DNA of 64,000 nt from Paenibacillus hunanensis (GCF_014645615.1 NZ_BMMB01000002.1:662046-726045), one strand, 5' to 3'; positions 46,527-56,198 are shown, numbered from the stretch's first letter. Translations and numbers: made by a program. Notes: generated by a model from the sequence alone, not told the origin.

Positions 46527-46562
46527 ACGAACGGACACCTGGTGGTGTCCGTTCGTTTGTTA
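46527..46562. terminator. Bidirectional terminator
   Basis: ACGAACGGACACC (46527-46539), 4-base loop, GGTGTCCGTTCGT (46544-46556), followed by TTGTTATTT and preceded by AATAAAAATA. It serves the SUKH gene and the MetE-like gene on the other strand. The remainder of 46264-46640 shows nothing recognisable. Confidence 0.85.
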
Positions 46563-46640
46563 TTTCTCATATACATAGTGCGAATATATGGCTCTATCTG
46601 AGCATTGAATTCTAATCCACTCACTTACCACTCATGAAGA

Positions 46641-47801
46641 TTACTTCGCCCAATACTGCTCCGCAATCCGCTGCCCCTGATTAATCTTCGCCCACTGTTG
46701 TTCCTCAGTCAGCTCATTACCACCGTCGCAGGAAGCAAAGCCACACTGGTGAGATAACAGCAAACGATCTTTTTCGATGATAGTAGATGCCTCATCCAAC
46801 AAACGCAGTACACGTTCTTCATCGTCCAATGTACTTGTTTTGGAAGACAGCAGTCCCAGTACGACTTCCGTATTCGGCTTATCCTTAAACACAGCCAGCG
46901 CTTCCAGTGAGCCTGCACGATCATCATCCCACTCCAGGAAGAAACGATCGTATTTAAGCTGCTTCAGGAACAGATTCGCAATCTTCACATACGAGCCACC
47001 GCCCATATTACGGGAATCGTAGTTACCGCGGCAGTTATGCGTCCACATTTTCAGACCGAGACTGTGACCGTAGTCGATAACGATGTTGCTAATATCGATA
47101 AACTCCGTCGCGAGTGCCTGCACTTCTTCCTGATTAATATGCTCACCTGTGTATGGAGAATTCGGATTATCATCCGCAAACAACTCCCACAAGCAATCGT
47201 CGAATTGCAGAATTTTACCGCCCGCAGCCGCAAAATCATTTACAAATTCTTTATAGGCTTTCACAAGACCTGCCTTCAGTTCCTTCGTATCCTTGTATAC
47301 GGAATCCTTGCCACCGATATTATCCGACCAGGACAATTCACCAAAGATATGAGATGGCGAAGGCACGCACAGCTTCGTTTCCCGATCGCCTGCACGCTCC
47401 TGTAGCTTTTTGTACACCTCAATAAAATGGTGATTTTTTCCGCTCAACTCGCCTGTGATGCGCAGACCAATATCTTTGCGCGTCTCGTACTTCGAGCTAC
47501 CGTCCGTATCACGGAAAAAGTACCCATGATCCGCAATATACCGCTCCACGCCATCAAAACCCCAGACAAAGTCCAGATGCCACATGGATTTGGAATATTC
47601 ACCGTCGGTGATGATGGACAGATCGTTTTGGATTTCTTTTTCGATCACGGATTGGATGGCACGGTCTTCGCACTGCTGGTAGCCATCAAATTCCTGGTAG
47701 AACGGGTATTGGATGTCATCGCGGTGCTCGATTTGGGTTTTGTATTCTAACAGTTCAGCCGGACGAAGCAGGCTGCCTACGATTTGGAATTTATCACTCA
47801 T
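46641..47801 (-). CDS. MetE C-terminal-like methionine synthase II homologue (YxjG/YxjH type)
   Basis: A 386-residue protein homologous to the catalytic half of cobalamin-independent methionine synthase. Zinc-binding residues are in MWTHNCRGN and the late SHQCGFASC; FDDCLWE and EWDDDRAG are substrate-site segments. Relatives YxjG/YxjH transfer methyl groups in methionine synthesis or recycling. AGGAGG is 8 bases before ATG 47801; an ATG 75 bases earlier lies upstream of that site. I see no SAM riboswitch or T-box upstream. Confidence 0.88.
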   Translation of the reverse strand: MSDKFQIVGSLLRPAELLEYKTQIEHRDDIQYPFYQEFDGYQQCEDRAIQSVIEKEIQNDLSIITDGEYSKSMWHLDFVWGFDGVERYIADHGYFFRDTDGSSKYETRKDIGLRITGELSGKNHHFIEVYKKLQERAGDRETKLCVPSPSHIFGELSWSDNIGGKDSVYKDTKELKAGLVKAYKEFVNDFAAAGGKILQFDDCLWELFADDNPNSPYTGEHINQEEVQALATEFIDISNIVIDYGHSLGLKMWTHNCRGNYDSRNMGGGSYVKIANLFLKQLKYDRFFLEWDDDRAGSLEALAVFKDKPNTEVVLGLLSSKTSTLDDEERVLRLLDEASTIIEKDRLLLSHQCGFASCDGGNELTEEQQWAKINQGQRIAEQYWAK

Positions 47802-48262
47802 GTGGGAATCCTCCTGGTTTTGTGGTTTGATTGGGTGTTGCTGACCGTTAGTTGTTGTATGGGTTAATTTTAGCATTAGTGGGAGGGGTATATGTAAAGC
47901 TGAAAAGGTATGGCTGGTTATAGGGAGGGACTATTGCGAATCGATGCAAATTCAATCATCAGTTTGACATTCTTTTTTATGAATGTTAGTTTTTTTGTAT
48001 ACTAAAATACATTTTTGGCATATAAAAGGAAATAAAATCAAGCAGTCATTCCCAACACCGATACTTCAAATCAAAATTATAGAGCACAAATGATTTCTTC
48101 TAATACATAGGTGTATATGCTTTATTAGTTGCTATTCGTATGGATATGATTTCAATAAGTTTAAGACAAACAAATAATCCTAACGGAACGACAATTAATT
48201 TGCATTGGGCGTCACTCTATTATGAAGTGACAGTTAATCCATAAAAGGGGGTAGCATAGGTT
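47802..48262. other. Intergenic region at the start of the AT-rich island
   Basis: Composition shifts to AT-rich here. A TTGACA occurs at 47964-47969 without a good -10. An inverted repeat GTCACT/AGTGAC at 48211-48231 sits just before the next gene and could be an operator. Confidence 0.45.
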
Positions 48263-48529
48263 ATGACAGTTGCTGCATTCTTCATTCCACTAGGCATCTT
48301 TTTCATTTCATACTTAGTTATTTATGCAGGTATTCAATTAATCACTAAAAAAAGCACAGATCGAAGAGGTGCATTACGTAAAATCATTGCTATTCTTACT
48401 GGAGTCTTTGCGATTGCCTATATGTATCTATGGTATACATCAGGCAATTACTATTTACTGTTACTTAGTATCGTATTGGCTTGTACTTCTATCATTATGA
48501 TTACTGTGGATAAAAGAAGAATACAATGA
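48263..48529 (+). CDS. Small membrane protein, unknown
   Basis: An 88-residue protein with three transmembrane segments (about 3-27, 40-58, 65-83) and a basic loop (KKSTDRRGALRK). AAGGGGG lies before ATG. I do not recognise it. It is the first gene of the AT-rich region. Confidence 0.6.
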   Translation: MTVAAFFIPLGIFFISYLVIYAGIQLITKKSTDRRGALRKIIAILTGVFAIAYMYLWYTSGNYYLLLLSIVLACTSIIMITVDKRRIQ

Positions 48530-48646
48530 ATCATTGGATTTCAGTAATAAATGAGAAACGGTTAATAGCGTGATTGAATAGTATGATCTCTTTTTATCCG
48601 ACATGAGTGAAAAACATCTATTAAGTTGAATGTAATCATGTCATAG

Positions 48647-48684
48647 AAAAAGACCATCGGGCTTCCCTGCCGATGGTCTTTTTT
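48647..48684. terminator. Bidirectional terminator
   Basis: AAAAAGACCATCGG (48647-48660), 9-base loop, CCGATGGTCTTTTTT (48670-48684). It separates the convergent genes at 48263-48529 and 48684-48962. Confidence 0.88.
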
Positions 48685-48962
48685 CATTTTCTTTTATAAT
48701 CTTTTTGCCAGCTTAATGAAAAATCTCTAAATGTTTTCTCATGAGTCCACAGATGGTTGCTTGTTATCCATTCGTGTAGCGCTTTTCGATAAGGTAGTAT
48801 TGTACGATAGTCACAGATATTATAGGAACAAAATAATTTCTTGTAACTGCCTCCATCACCTATATCCTCAGCATATCTACGAACTGCTTTACTTGCTTGA
48901 CGCTTCATCCAGCGTGTAGCTTGATCTTTACAAACGGGAGTTTTTTTATAACTTCTACTCAT
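48684..48962 (-). CDS. Small basic protein of unknown function
   Basis: A 92-residue, strongly basic protein beginning SRSYKKTPVCKDQATRWMKR; it has aromatic and Cys residues but no clear domain. AAAGGAGG 8 bases before ATG supports expression. Proteins with this N-terminus occur singly in phage-rich regions of Firmicutes, but I cannot name a family. Confidence 0.65.
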   Translation of the reverse strand: MSRSYKKTPVCKDQATRWMKRQASKAVRRYAEDIGDGGSYKKLFCSYNICDYRTILPYRKALHEWITSNHLWTHEKTFRDFSLSWQKDYKRK

Positions 48963-49226
48963 AGCCCTAACCTCCTTTAGGGAAGCTAGAGACCATCAAG
49001 TAATTTCATAGGTTCACTCCTTAGTTTTGATCTTTTTATCATATGAGGTTCGTAGTTAAAAGGCAAATGGTATGAAGTCAGCATTCTAAAAAATGATCAA
49101 GGCAATCAAAATGGATTTTTATGTTTGAGCGTAATATCCATGACGTTTTTGTGGTTGAACTTAGCAAAGAAAGTATCGATATCACTTCGATAAAATACCT
49201 TTAATAGTACAAACTGAATACAAAAA
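48963..49226. other. Intergenic AT-rich stretch
   Basis: No gene or structured element identified before the terminator at 49227-49261. Confidence 0.4.
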
Positions 49227-49261
49227 AACATCCAATTTTGCGTACAGCAAAATTAGATGTT
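49227..49261. terminator. Terminator beside the zeta-like remnant
   Basis: AACATCCAATTTTGC (49227-49241), 5-base loop, GCAAAATTAGATGTT (49247-49261), with an A-run before and a T-run after; usable in both directions. Confidence 0.8.
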
Positions 49262-49274
49262 TTTCATTGTATTA

Positions 49275-49524
49275 TCACACAACAATTGACTTTGCCCAGT
49301 TAGATACCTCATCCACACAATAAACTAACTGACCTTGTACTAACTCCGCTATAATAAAAGGCTCGTATGTAATTATCGATAATATTATCCGCTTTTGGCT
49401 CTTTGGCAATTTGATTAGGATCAATCAGTTCGCCGAGCCAATCTCTCATTTACATGCTGAACGTACTTTTTCCAGCTCCATTCGTTCCTGCAAATACAGT
49501 CATAGTAGGCTTAGTTTCATTCAT
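49275..49524 (-). pseudogene. Zeta-toxin-like AAA kinase remnant, internally deleted
   Basis: ATG 49524 starts MNETKPTMTVFAGTNGAGKS, with a perfect Walker A (GTNGAGKST), then hits TAA at 49450 after 24 codons. In another frame MRDWLGELIDPNQIAKE continues the zeta-family pattern, and in a third frame EPFIIAELVQGQLVYCVDEV leads to a stop at 49275, resembling the family C-terminus. Only 250 bases remain of a gene that is usually about 570 or more. Its start overlaps the stop of the small upstream gene (ATGAATGA). Confidence 0.7.
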
Positions 49525-49714
49525 GATATTCAAATTCCTGTCGGTTTCCTGCATCATTGAATACAATTTCGAATTTATTACCATTCGCGTCTTCTCGGAC
49601 ACGTTTGTTGTTTTTCATATAGTAAATAGAAGCACCTGACTCTTTTGCTTGTTTTCGTGCGTGTTGGTTGGCTTTTTTTAAGATTTCTTGAAGTTGTTCT
49701 CGATTGTTGAGCAT
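49517..49714 (-). CDS. Small partner (antitoxin-like) of the zeta-type kinase
   Basis: A 65-residue charged protein: helical N-terminus (LNNREQLQEILKKANQHARK), then SGASIYYMKNNKRVRE and a beta-strand-like tail ending QEFEYHE. Position and overlap with the zeta-like remnant suggest it is the partner of a toxin-antitoxin-like pair. It is intact while the kinase is destroyed. The antitoxin role is inference. Confidence 0.65.
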   Translation of the reverse strand: MLNNREQLQEILKKANQHARKQAKESGASIYYMKNNKRVREDANGNKFEIVFNDAGNRQEFEYHE

Positions 49715-49760
49715 TTGAAGACCTTCAATCTAACTTTATTTGTTTATATTATAAACGAAA

Positions 49761-49797
49761 AAACCACTAACCTATACAGTCTGGTTAGTGGTTTTTC
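49761..49797. terminator. Terminator-like hairpin
   Basis: AAACCACTAACC (49761-49772), 10-base loop, GGTTAGTGGTTT (49783-49794), then TTTCTCT; an A-run precedes it. It could end a transcript from either side. Confidence 0.75.
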
Positions 49798-49803
49798 TCT
49801 TAT

Positions 49804-49824
49804 GAGACGAGGGGAGTCGAACTC
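49804..49824 (-). other. tmRNA (ssrA) 3'-end-like sequence, possible attachment site
   Basis: On the minus strand GAGTTCGACTCCCCTCGTCT followed by C matches the T-arm and acceptor 3' strand typical of ssrA genes. The 5' side of the T-stem and the rest of tmRNA are absent. Mobile islands often integrate at this point of ssrA and leave a copy at one end. No integrase gene is visible nearby. Confidence 0.45.
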
Positions 49825-50845
49825 TTGTCTTCATTTTTTTATCTTGTGTTAATACGTCGCTCATAATGCCTAAATCTCTTATGTGATGCGGGTTGTAAGC
49901 CCCCTATCTGTTATTCAGTGTTATTTGATTTTATCGTTATTCATGCTGTATTGGTAGACTTGTCGAGCAAAAACGGACAGGAGTTTTCGGCTAAAAACGC
50001 ATCGTGTTAAGTCGTTTTAAGGTGTTTTGCATATGCACTTTGCTTGCTGTTAAATAAAACACCTTTTCTTCTTGATGCATTTTATTTACGTAAAGCTTAT
50101 CATTTAAAAACTTTCACCGCGTTTACTCTCTCTTATTTAGTTCATTACCTTTTATCTACAGGCACCAAAAAGAGTGCTTATCTGATATGCAACGTAATTT
50201 CCTTCTACGAGGAGACCGTCGATAAGAAAAGTACTTTTATAGTTAATTATCATAATCGTCTTTATGTGGAGAGACTTTAATTGATCTGTATTTTAAAACA
50301 TCTATTTTTTATAAAACCTAAATGTTCGAATCTTTTTTTACTCCGTAGAGTTTTTTTTTGCATCAATATAAAGCATAATTTTTATACTCTCGGAGCTTTA
50401 GCTTTACCTGCATAGATAATTTACTATAAAAGACTGTTTCAAAATCCCCTTTCGTCTGTAGTTGTAGAATCCTTTTTTACATTTAACTTGTATCATCAAA
50501 CTAAAGGTAGTAAGCAATCTTCTTAAGTTTTTAAGGTTTCAATTCGCTTTCGCTTTTGCGTAAAAGAAATAGCAATCTTCTTGTAGGTTGTAAGCATATC
50601 TTCTTATTCATTCGACGATGTTACTACGACGCTACAGCAATCTACTGCTAAATGAGTTTCTTATTTCAACTTAGGTATCCCGTGAAAGATAAGGAGCCCT
50701 ATGCATCTTGTATAGTGCTCCAATTCAAATTCATCTAACAAAAAGACTTAGAATGGAATTTCATCATCCGAATGACTACAATCTGGTTCTTAAGAGAGAT
50801 CCTCTTCATCAATAAATCTTGAAAAGTAGATACTATTAAAAACCT
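49825..50845. other. Gene-poor AT-rich region with degenerate AGCAATCTTCTT repeats
   Basis: No convincing gene; the frame at 50044-50280 lacks a ribosome site and any recognisable feature. AGCAATCTTCTT occurs at 50513 and 50571 with a related AGCATATCTTCTT at 50593, possibly remains of iterated sites. Confidence 0.4.
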
Positions 50846-51277
50846 TCATACCAAAAAAATTTGATACACTTTTTTGTTAACGCTTCGATCACTAAGTATG
50901 CCAACATTTTTAAGTTTTTTTGCCATACCTTCTGCATACTTCAACGTTTGTGCTTTCTCATAAGAAGGAATTTGAAAAAACGTTATAAGGCGAGTCTTTG
51001 TATTATTACCTTGTATAGCTTTAGCAATCGAAAGTAATTCTTTTGATAAAGCATGATGTGGCACTTTCTCTCCCAACCATAACAATGCAAATAAGTTAAT
51101 CGCTCTACTCACTATAGGTTGCTTGCTCTGGACTCCCATTTTCATTTCTGCAATATAAGTCGTAGATACATAAAAGATATCTTTATGATTCTGCATGAAA
51201 AGTCGATTTACGTGATCATGTCCATGTTGATTCATAAACTTCAGTATTTCAATATGATTGCGAAGATAATAATACAT
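50846..51277 (-). CDS. Hypothetical protein, possibly 5'-truncated
   Basis: A 143-residue basic protein (YYYLRNHIEILKFMNQHGHD, then INLFALLWLGEKVPHHALSK) with no family I recognise. No good ribosome site precedes ATG 51277, and the frame stays open 11 codons further to a TGA, so the true N-terminus may be lost. It follows the primase-like pseudogene on the same strand and may belong to the same plasmid-type replication module. Confidence 0.45.
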   Translation of the reverse strand: MYYYLRNHIEILKFMNQHGHDHVNRLFMQNHKDIFYVSTTYIAEMKMGVQSKQPIVSRAINLFALLWLGEKVPHHALSKELLSIAKAIQGNNTKTRLITFFQIPSYEKAQTLKYAEGMAKKLKNVGILSDRSVNKKVYQIFLV

Positions 51278-51298
51278 TTCAGGTAAAGTTTCTGAATT

Positions 51299-51322
51299 AA
51301 AATTTCTTGATCAAGAAATTTT
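51299..51322. promoter_or_regulatory. 24-bp perfect palindrome
   Basis: The sequence centred at 51310/51311 (AAAATTTCTTGA and its exact complement) is a perfect 24-bp palindrome, between the primase-like pseudogene and the 143-residue gene. It could be an operator or a hairpin. Confidence 0.5.
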
Positions 51323-51337
51323 AAATTGTTATTATAC

Positions 51338-51928
51338 TTATTTTTTTTGAGCTTCGACCCATTCGTCTTTTAAATCGTTGAGATTTAATACTTGTGCTAA
51401 TTTGTCTACGGCGTATTGAAATCCGTTTACTCCGTCTATGATCTCAATAAGATCGAAGATGCTGAATCCGAAAGAACGTGAGTCTGGATACATTGTAAAA
51501 TAACGATAAATTCCGGTGTCCTTGCTTTGAGAAATCCATGCTCTATTCCCTTCAATCAGCTCGTAAGCAAACACTCTATCGATCTGAATTTTTTTGAGAT
51601 TCTCGAATACCAGCTCAAACATATTGGATTGATTTGCTACCTCTACAAGCCGTTGCTTTGTCTGAACAGGCATGTAGGGGTAAGAAGGTAGTTGTGCTTT
51701 TTTGAATAGATCAATTTTTCCGGATAGTATAACTTGATTTCGGATCTTAAACTTATCTTCTGGAGTTGCTTTAACATACTTACTTTCTTGATTGCTTTTG
51801 AATCGATGTTCCTCTTCTTTCTAAATCCGGTATGACCTATCCCTAAGCTTTATTCCTTTTTCACCTTCCCCTTTAAGTGTTTCAATTCTCTTTCCTACAA
51901 CTGACTTTACTCTTACTTTAGGTTTCAT
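51338..51928 (-). pseudogene. Primase-N-terminus-like gene interrupted by an in-frame TAG
   Basis: From ATG 51928 (AAAGGGGAG upstream) the frame is open for 196 codons except one TAG at codon 36 (plus-strand cta 51821-51823). The part after the stop contains SKDTGIYRYF and SFGFSIFDLIEIIDGVNGFQ, resembling the CHC2 zinc-finger region of DnaG-like primases without the zinc ligands. The downstream 111 codons begin at ATG 51673 and could be made alone. Probably a decayed plasmid replication gene. Confidence 0.65.
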
Positions 51929-52057
51929 TATTGTGTATACTCCCCTTTCATTTTATGAGCAGTCCGATTAGATGAAGGGCAACAATTTGTTGAATCTAGT
52001 TGAATCATAAGCAGGTTGACACAACTTTCAGAGCTGAATCTCTATCTAAAAACAAAA

Positions 52058-52082
52058 AAGTCTATACGCAGCGTATAGACTT
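52058..52082. terminator. Perfect hairpin with A/T flank
   Basis: AAGTCTATACGC, one base, GCGTATAGACTT; the minus strand continues TTTTGTTTTTAG. No minus-strand gene ends here, so its role is unclear. Confidence 0.5.
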
Positions 52083-52193
52083 CCCTATTTATTAATTTTT
52101 AAATTATTACGACAGTAACAAAGCATGTTCTTGAAATAATAAAGCTACGAAAATCTATAATACTATCATCATAAAATAGAAAGGGGTGGAATG

Positions 52194-52679
52194 ATGAACA
52201 AAGAATCTTTCTTTACCATGCAATATGATAAGCGAGCTGAGGAGGTGAATAAATTACTTCAGTCATTAAGCTTAGAAGATGTCGCTAAAAAGATCGGAGT
52301 CAATTATAGTACCTTCACCAAAGAAATGCAGACTGGAGATTATGTTTTTATAAAGCGTGATAACTGCTACTATAAATTCTTGCGAGATCCGTTTATTGGT
52401 CCTGAAAAAAAGCAAAATGAATTGAATTCTGAGGAGCTAAACTTCTTAAAAGACAATATATAAGAACTACGAGCATTAATTGCAAACGATAACGATACAT
52501 CAGTATTACATTTGGATACAAAGATCTACTCGAAAAACTCTCCATTCTCTGTAAAAAGTATCAAAATGAACGAGGATATTTATAGATTATTCACTCAATA
52601 TTGCGATGAAAAGTTCCCGCATTTTAGGCTCCAACACCTTATTGCACAGTCTTTATTAGATTTTATCCAAAAATATTAA
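52194..52679 (+). pseudogene. HTH-type DNA-binding gene interrupted by an in-frame TAA
   Basis: ATG 52194 has AAGGGG 7 bases upstream. The first 89 codons include LSLEDVAKKIGVNYSTFTKE, a helix-turn-helix. TAA at 52461-52463 stops it, but the same frame continues 71 more codons to TAA 52677 with coherent protein sequence (SVKSIKMNEDIYRLFTQYCD). The first part may still be translated. It looks like a plasmid-type regulator damaged by one point mutation. Confidence 0.6.
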
Positions 52680-53103
52680 AAAAAGAAAATAATTTTCAGT
52701 TTTTAAGAAAAATCTTTCATTTTATAAAAACTCAAAAGGCTCTTTTTAACCAAATCGTTTATTCAGCGGCAACATTTTTCATATTCGGCTATGGCAGTCT
52801 ATCTCCCATAATACTCGATGGTCCTTCGAGAGCAAGACAATTCCCTGTAAAATCTTACTCACTTCTCCCTATCTAAAGCCTGATTTCGGAAGAGAATGTT
52901 ATTATTATACGAACTCCTCTGATTCGACTCGTTTTCAAACGAAAACCCTGCCTTCTTGCTCAGTTTGAGCATTATCGGCAGGGTTTTTAGCAATTCACAT
53001 ATTTTTGGTCATACTCAATATTCAACGAGAAATTTTTCTCAATAGTGGTGATGGAGGTATACTAGAAAAAAATGAATTAAAATAGCTCGAAAACTACCCT
53101 TCC
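52680..53103. other. Intergenic AT-rich region
   Basis: No gene seen; contains the hairpin at 52942-52987. Confidence 0.45.
52942..52990 (+). terminator. Terminator
   Basis: AAAACCCTGCC (52942-52952) and GGCAGGGTTTT (52977-52987), with an inner TGCTCA/TGAGCA hairpin and T-run after. It follows the broken HTH gene by about 260 bases. Confidence 0.7.
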
Positions 53104-53120
53104 AATGACCTTATAACTTT

Positions 53121-53162
53121 AAAAAACTCCGCCAAACCAAAATATAATATTCAGTGGCAGAG
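53121..53162 (-). terminator. Terminator of the type I restriction-modification operon
   Basis: Minus strand CTCTGCCA, 20-base loop, TGGCGGAG, then TTTTTTAAAG. It begins 9 bases after the hsdR stop. Confidence 0.7.
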
Positions 53163-53170
53163 CCATTTCT

Positions 53171-56164
53171 TTATTTACCTTTATCGCTAAGTCCCTCATA
53201 GATTTCATCAAACATATATTCCATTATATTTGCCTTGAAGTCACTGTCCTCCAGAATCTTCATAAAGAACTTTTCATTCTGCCCCATTCGACCAATAACG
53301 ATGTCCAAAAACGTCTTTTCATAACTAAACTTAAAGTTTTCCTTAGTGTTATTCTTTGCCTTCTGAGCAAGATTCTCATTATTAATGATATCTGCTACAA
53401 TCTGCTCATACGACAATTGATCTGTTTCAGTAAAGTCCGTTCCAAAGCGGTCGTTTAGTCGATTAATTATGGATGAGAGTTTATCAACAGGTTCTTCTTT
53501 TCCGCCACCCCCACCATGCGACGTTGGTTTCAATTCTGACTCGCCTTGTATCTGTAAAGAAATGCTTCCTTCAAATACCATCGTGTTACGATAGTATTCG
53601 AGTGCAACCTCATCAGCTAAATATACAGCCTCCGAAACATGCTTAGGTAACTTCTTCAACAAAAAGTTCAAGTATACATACAATTTATGGAGTTCCACAT
53701 CAACAAATGGACCAATCTGAAGTATAAACGAATATGTTCTGATATACTTAGTCGATGCACTCTTGAAATCCTCTTGCCGTTCTTCAGCCAGATCCCTTCT
53801 GAACCGTTCAACAGCAACATCCAAGATTGAGTTTAACTTTTCCTGAGTCTTTGGTGTCTTCTTCTTATCGCTAAACTCAAGTTTACATACCTCTTCAATC
53901 TCTTGTTCAGTATACACCTGGCATGCGTTTAATTCTCTCTGCAAATCGTACAAGAGGTTTGGGTTTGTTGTTTCCTCAAGACCTGTAACTTCATAATAGG
54001 GTTGGAACGCTTCCTTAATTTCATCTGCTTCATTCACAAAATCCAATACGAACGTATCGTTCTTCCCTTTACAAGTTCTGTTTAGCCTGGATAATGTCTG
54101 TACAGCTTTAATACCATCCAACTTTTTATCCACATACATCGTATGAAGCAACGGCTCGTCAAAGCCAGTTTGGTACTTTTCCGCAACCAAAAGCACCTTG
54201 TATTCTTCGGAATGAAACTTTTCAGGTAGTTCCTTTTCTCCAAAACCATTCATTAAAGGCTCTGTGTATGATACTCCCTGATCATCCACGGTTCCAGAGA
54301 ACGCAACGACTGCCTTCATGTCCTCATAACCTTTGTCTGTAATATACTTATCAAAAGCTTGTTTATACTTCACTGCATGTAAACGGCTTGAAGTAACAAC
54401 CATTGCCTTTGCTCGACCACCGATTTTATGTCTGGTTACTCGCCTGAAATGTTCAATCATGATTTCGGTTTTCTGAGCTATATTGTGTGGATGCAAGGAC
54501 ACGTATCTGGCAATTTGTTTGGATGCTTTTTTACTGGAGACTTCAGGATCTTCCTCGATCTTCTTAGCTACCTTGTAGAAGGTCTTATATGTTGTGTAAT
54601 TCTTGAGAATATCGAGAATGAAGCCTTCTTCAATTGCCTGTCTCATCGAATAAACATGAAAAGCATGCGGCTTACCATCATCACCCATTCGTCCGAATTT
54701 TTCAAGAGTCTTCGCCTTCGGGGTAGCAGTAAAGGCAAAGAATGAAATGTTGTCCTGCTTGCCACTTTTTGCAATCGTTTCGATAATTTTCTCATCTATA
54801 TCTTCTATGTTCTCTTCGGCCAGACGATCGGCTTCCAGTGCTTCTTCGAGGGTTTTATTCGATAAGATATTCGTCATGGAAGTAGCCGCCTTACCACTTT
54901 GCGAACTATGAGCCTCGTCGATAATAATGGCATATTTACCTCTTACAAACTCCCCTACCTTCTCCATAATAAACGGGAACTTTTGCAGAGTGGTAATAAT
55001 AATTCTGGTGTTGTTAACCAACTCACTTGCGAGTTGAGAGGAGTCCTTGTCGATCTTTGCAACCATACCCGCTTTATGTTCGAGCTGATAAACAGCATCT
55101 TGGAGTTGTTTATCCAATACTCGGCGATCAGTAATAATGATAACACTATTAAAGAGAGCATTATCCTCATGGTCATGTAATTTGGCGAGTCGATGTGCAA
55201 GCCAAGAAATACTGTTTGTCTTTCCACTCCCCGCCGAGTGCTGGACCAGGTAATTCGCTCCAACACCAAACTGCTTTACATCACCTTCGACCTTTCGAAC
55301 AACATCTAACTGATGATATCGAGGAAAGATCACAGTCTCTCTCTTGTCGATAACTTCACCCGTACTGTCTTTAATATCGTCCTGCTTTACAAAGACAAAT
55401 CGGAATAAAATATCGATTAGGCTATTCTTTTGAAGTACCTCCCGCCACAAATATGAGGTCTTATAATCATCTGTAACAATAGGATTCCCTTTCCCACCAT
55501 TGTTGCCTTTGTTGAAAGGGAGAAAGAACGTGTGTTCCTTCTCCAGATGAGTAGTCATGTACGCTTCGTCGGGATCTACTGTAAAGAATACTATTGCCCG
55601 CTTTTTAAACTGAAATAGCAATTCCTTTGGATCACGGTCATTCATAAACTGCCGTTTGGCATCATCCACGGTTTGACCTGTAAGATGATTCTTCAACTCC
55701 ATTACTGCAATCGGCAAGCCATTAAGAGCAACAAGCATATCGATACTATTGTTGTTTTGACTGCTGTAATACACTTGTCTGCTGATTGTAAATATGTTCT
55801 TCGAATACATTTCCATCAAAGTTTGATTCATGTGACTTACTGGTTGGTTATAGGCAAGCTTGAGCGTTACTCCATAATCCTTAATCCCATGCCGAATACA
55901 GTCAATCATTCCTCGGCTATTCAGTTCTTTGGTTAACCGTTCTAAAACTTTTGCCTTGGTTTGTTCCTTGTATACTTTGCGAAGTCGCTCCATTTCTTTG
56001 GGCTGACTATTCTCCAGGAACTCGAACATGACTTCAACATCGAGGGCATATTTCTTGAAATCTTCTAAAGTGCTTGCCTCAATCTTCCTATTCCTGTAAC
56101 CTGACTGAACGAGACATTCCTCAATGTTTGTTTCCAGTCCCTTTTCTGAATAATCCACTGCCAT
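53171..56164 (-). CDS. hsdR: Type I restriction enzyme, R (restriction/translocation) subunit
   Basis: A 997-residue subunit. The N-terminal nuclease has SIDMLVALNGLPIAVMELKN (D and ExK near 140-158). The SF2 motor has AGSGKT (about 308-313), IIDEAHSS (about 416) and FAFTATPKA. A C-terminal helical region contacts the methylase core. Together with HsdM and HsdS it translocates and cuts unmethylated DNA. I start at ATG 56164, preceded by GAGGTGAG. It lies 34 bases after hsdS. No truncation is evident. Confidence 0.95.
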   Translation of the reverse strand: MAVDYSEKGLETNIEECLVQSGYRNRKIEASTLEDFKKYALDVEVMFEFLENSQPKEMERLRKVYKEQTKAKVLERLTKELNSRGMIDCIRHGIKDYGVTLKLAYNQPVSHMNQTLMEMYSKNIFTISRQVYYSSQNNNSIDMLVALNGLPIAVMELKNHLTGQTVDDAKRQFMNDRDPKELLFQFKKRAIVFFTVDPDEAYMTTHLEKEHTFFLPFNKGNNGGKGNPIVTDDYKTSYLWREVLQKNSLIDILFRFVFVKQDDIKDSTGEVIDKRETVIFPRYHQLDVVRKVEGDVKQFGVGANYLVQHSAGSGKTNSISWLAHRLAKLHDHEDNALFNSVIIITDRRVLDKQLQDAVYQLEHKAGMVAKIDKDSSQLASELVNNTRIIITTLQKFPFIMEKVGEFVRGKYAIIIDEAHSSQSGKAATSMTNILSNKTLEEALEADRLAEENIEDIDEKIIETIAKSGKQDNISFFAFTATPKAKTLEKFGRMGDDGKPHAFHVYSMRQAIEEGFILDILKNYTTYKTFYKVAKKIEEDPEVSSKKASKQIARYVSLHPHNIAQKTEIMIEHFRRVTRHKIGGRAKAMVVTSSRLHAVKYKQAFDKYITDKGYEDMKAVVAFSGTVDDQGVSYTEPLMNGFGEKELPEKFHSEEYKVLLVAEKYQTGFDEPLLHTMYVDKKLDGIKAVQTLSRLNRTCKGKNDTFVLDFVNEADEIKEAFQPYYEVTGLEETTNPNLLYDLQRELNACQVYTEQEIEEVCKLEFSDKKKTPKTQEKLNSILDVAVERFRRDLAEERQEDFKSASTKYIRTYSFILQIGPFVDVELHKLYVYLNFLLKKLPKHVSEAVYLADEVALEYYRNTMVFEGSISLQIQGESELKPTSHGGGGGKEEPVDKLSSIINRLNDRFGTDFTETDQLSYEQIVADIINNENLAQKAKNNTKENFKFSYEKTFLDIVIGRMGQNEKFFMKILEDSDFKANIMEYMFDEIYEGLSDKGK

Positions 56165-56198
56165 AGTTCTCACCTCTCTCTTCACTAAGACTGTTGCG

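Noticed and set aside
47802..48262. SAM riboswitch or T-box upstream of the MetE-like gene
   Set aside because: No matching conserved core or terminator pair was found in the minus-strand leader.
50044..50280. 78-codon plus-strand frame
   Set aside because: No ribosome site or recognisable feature in AT-rich decayed DNA.
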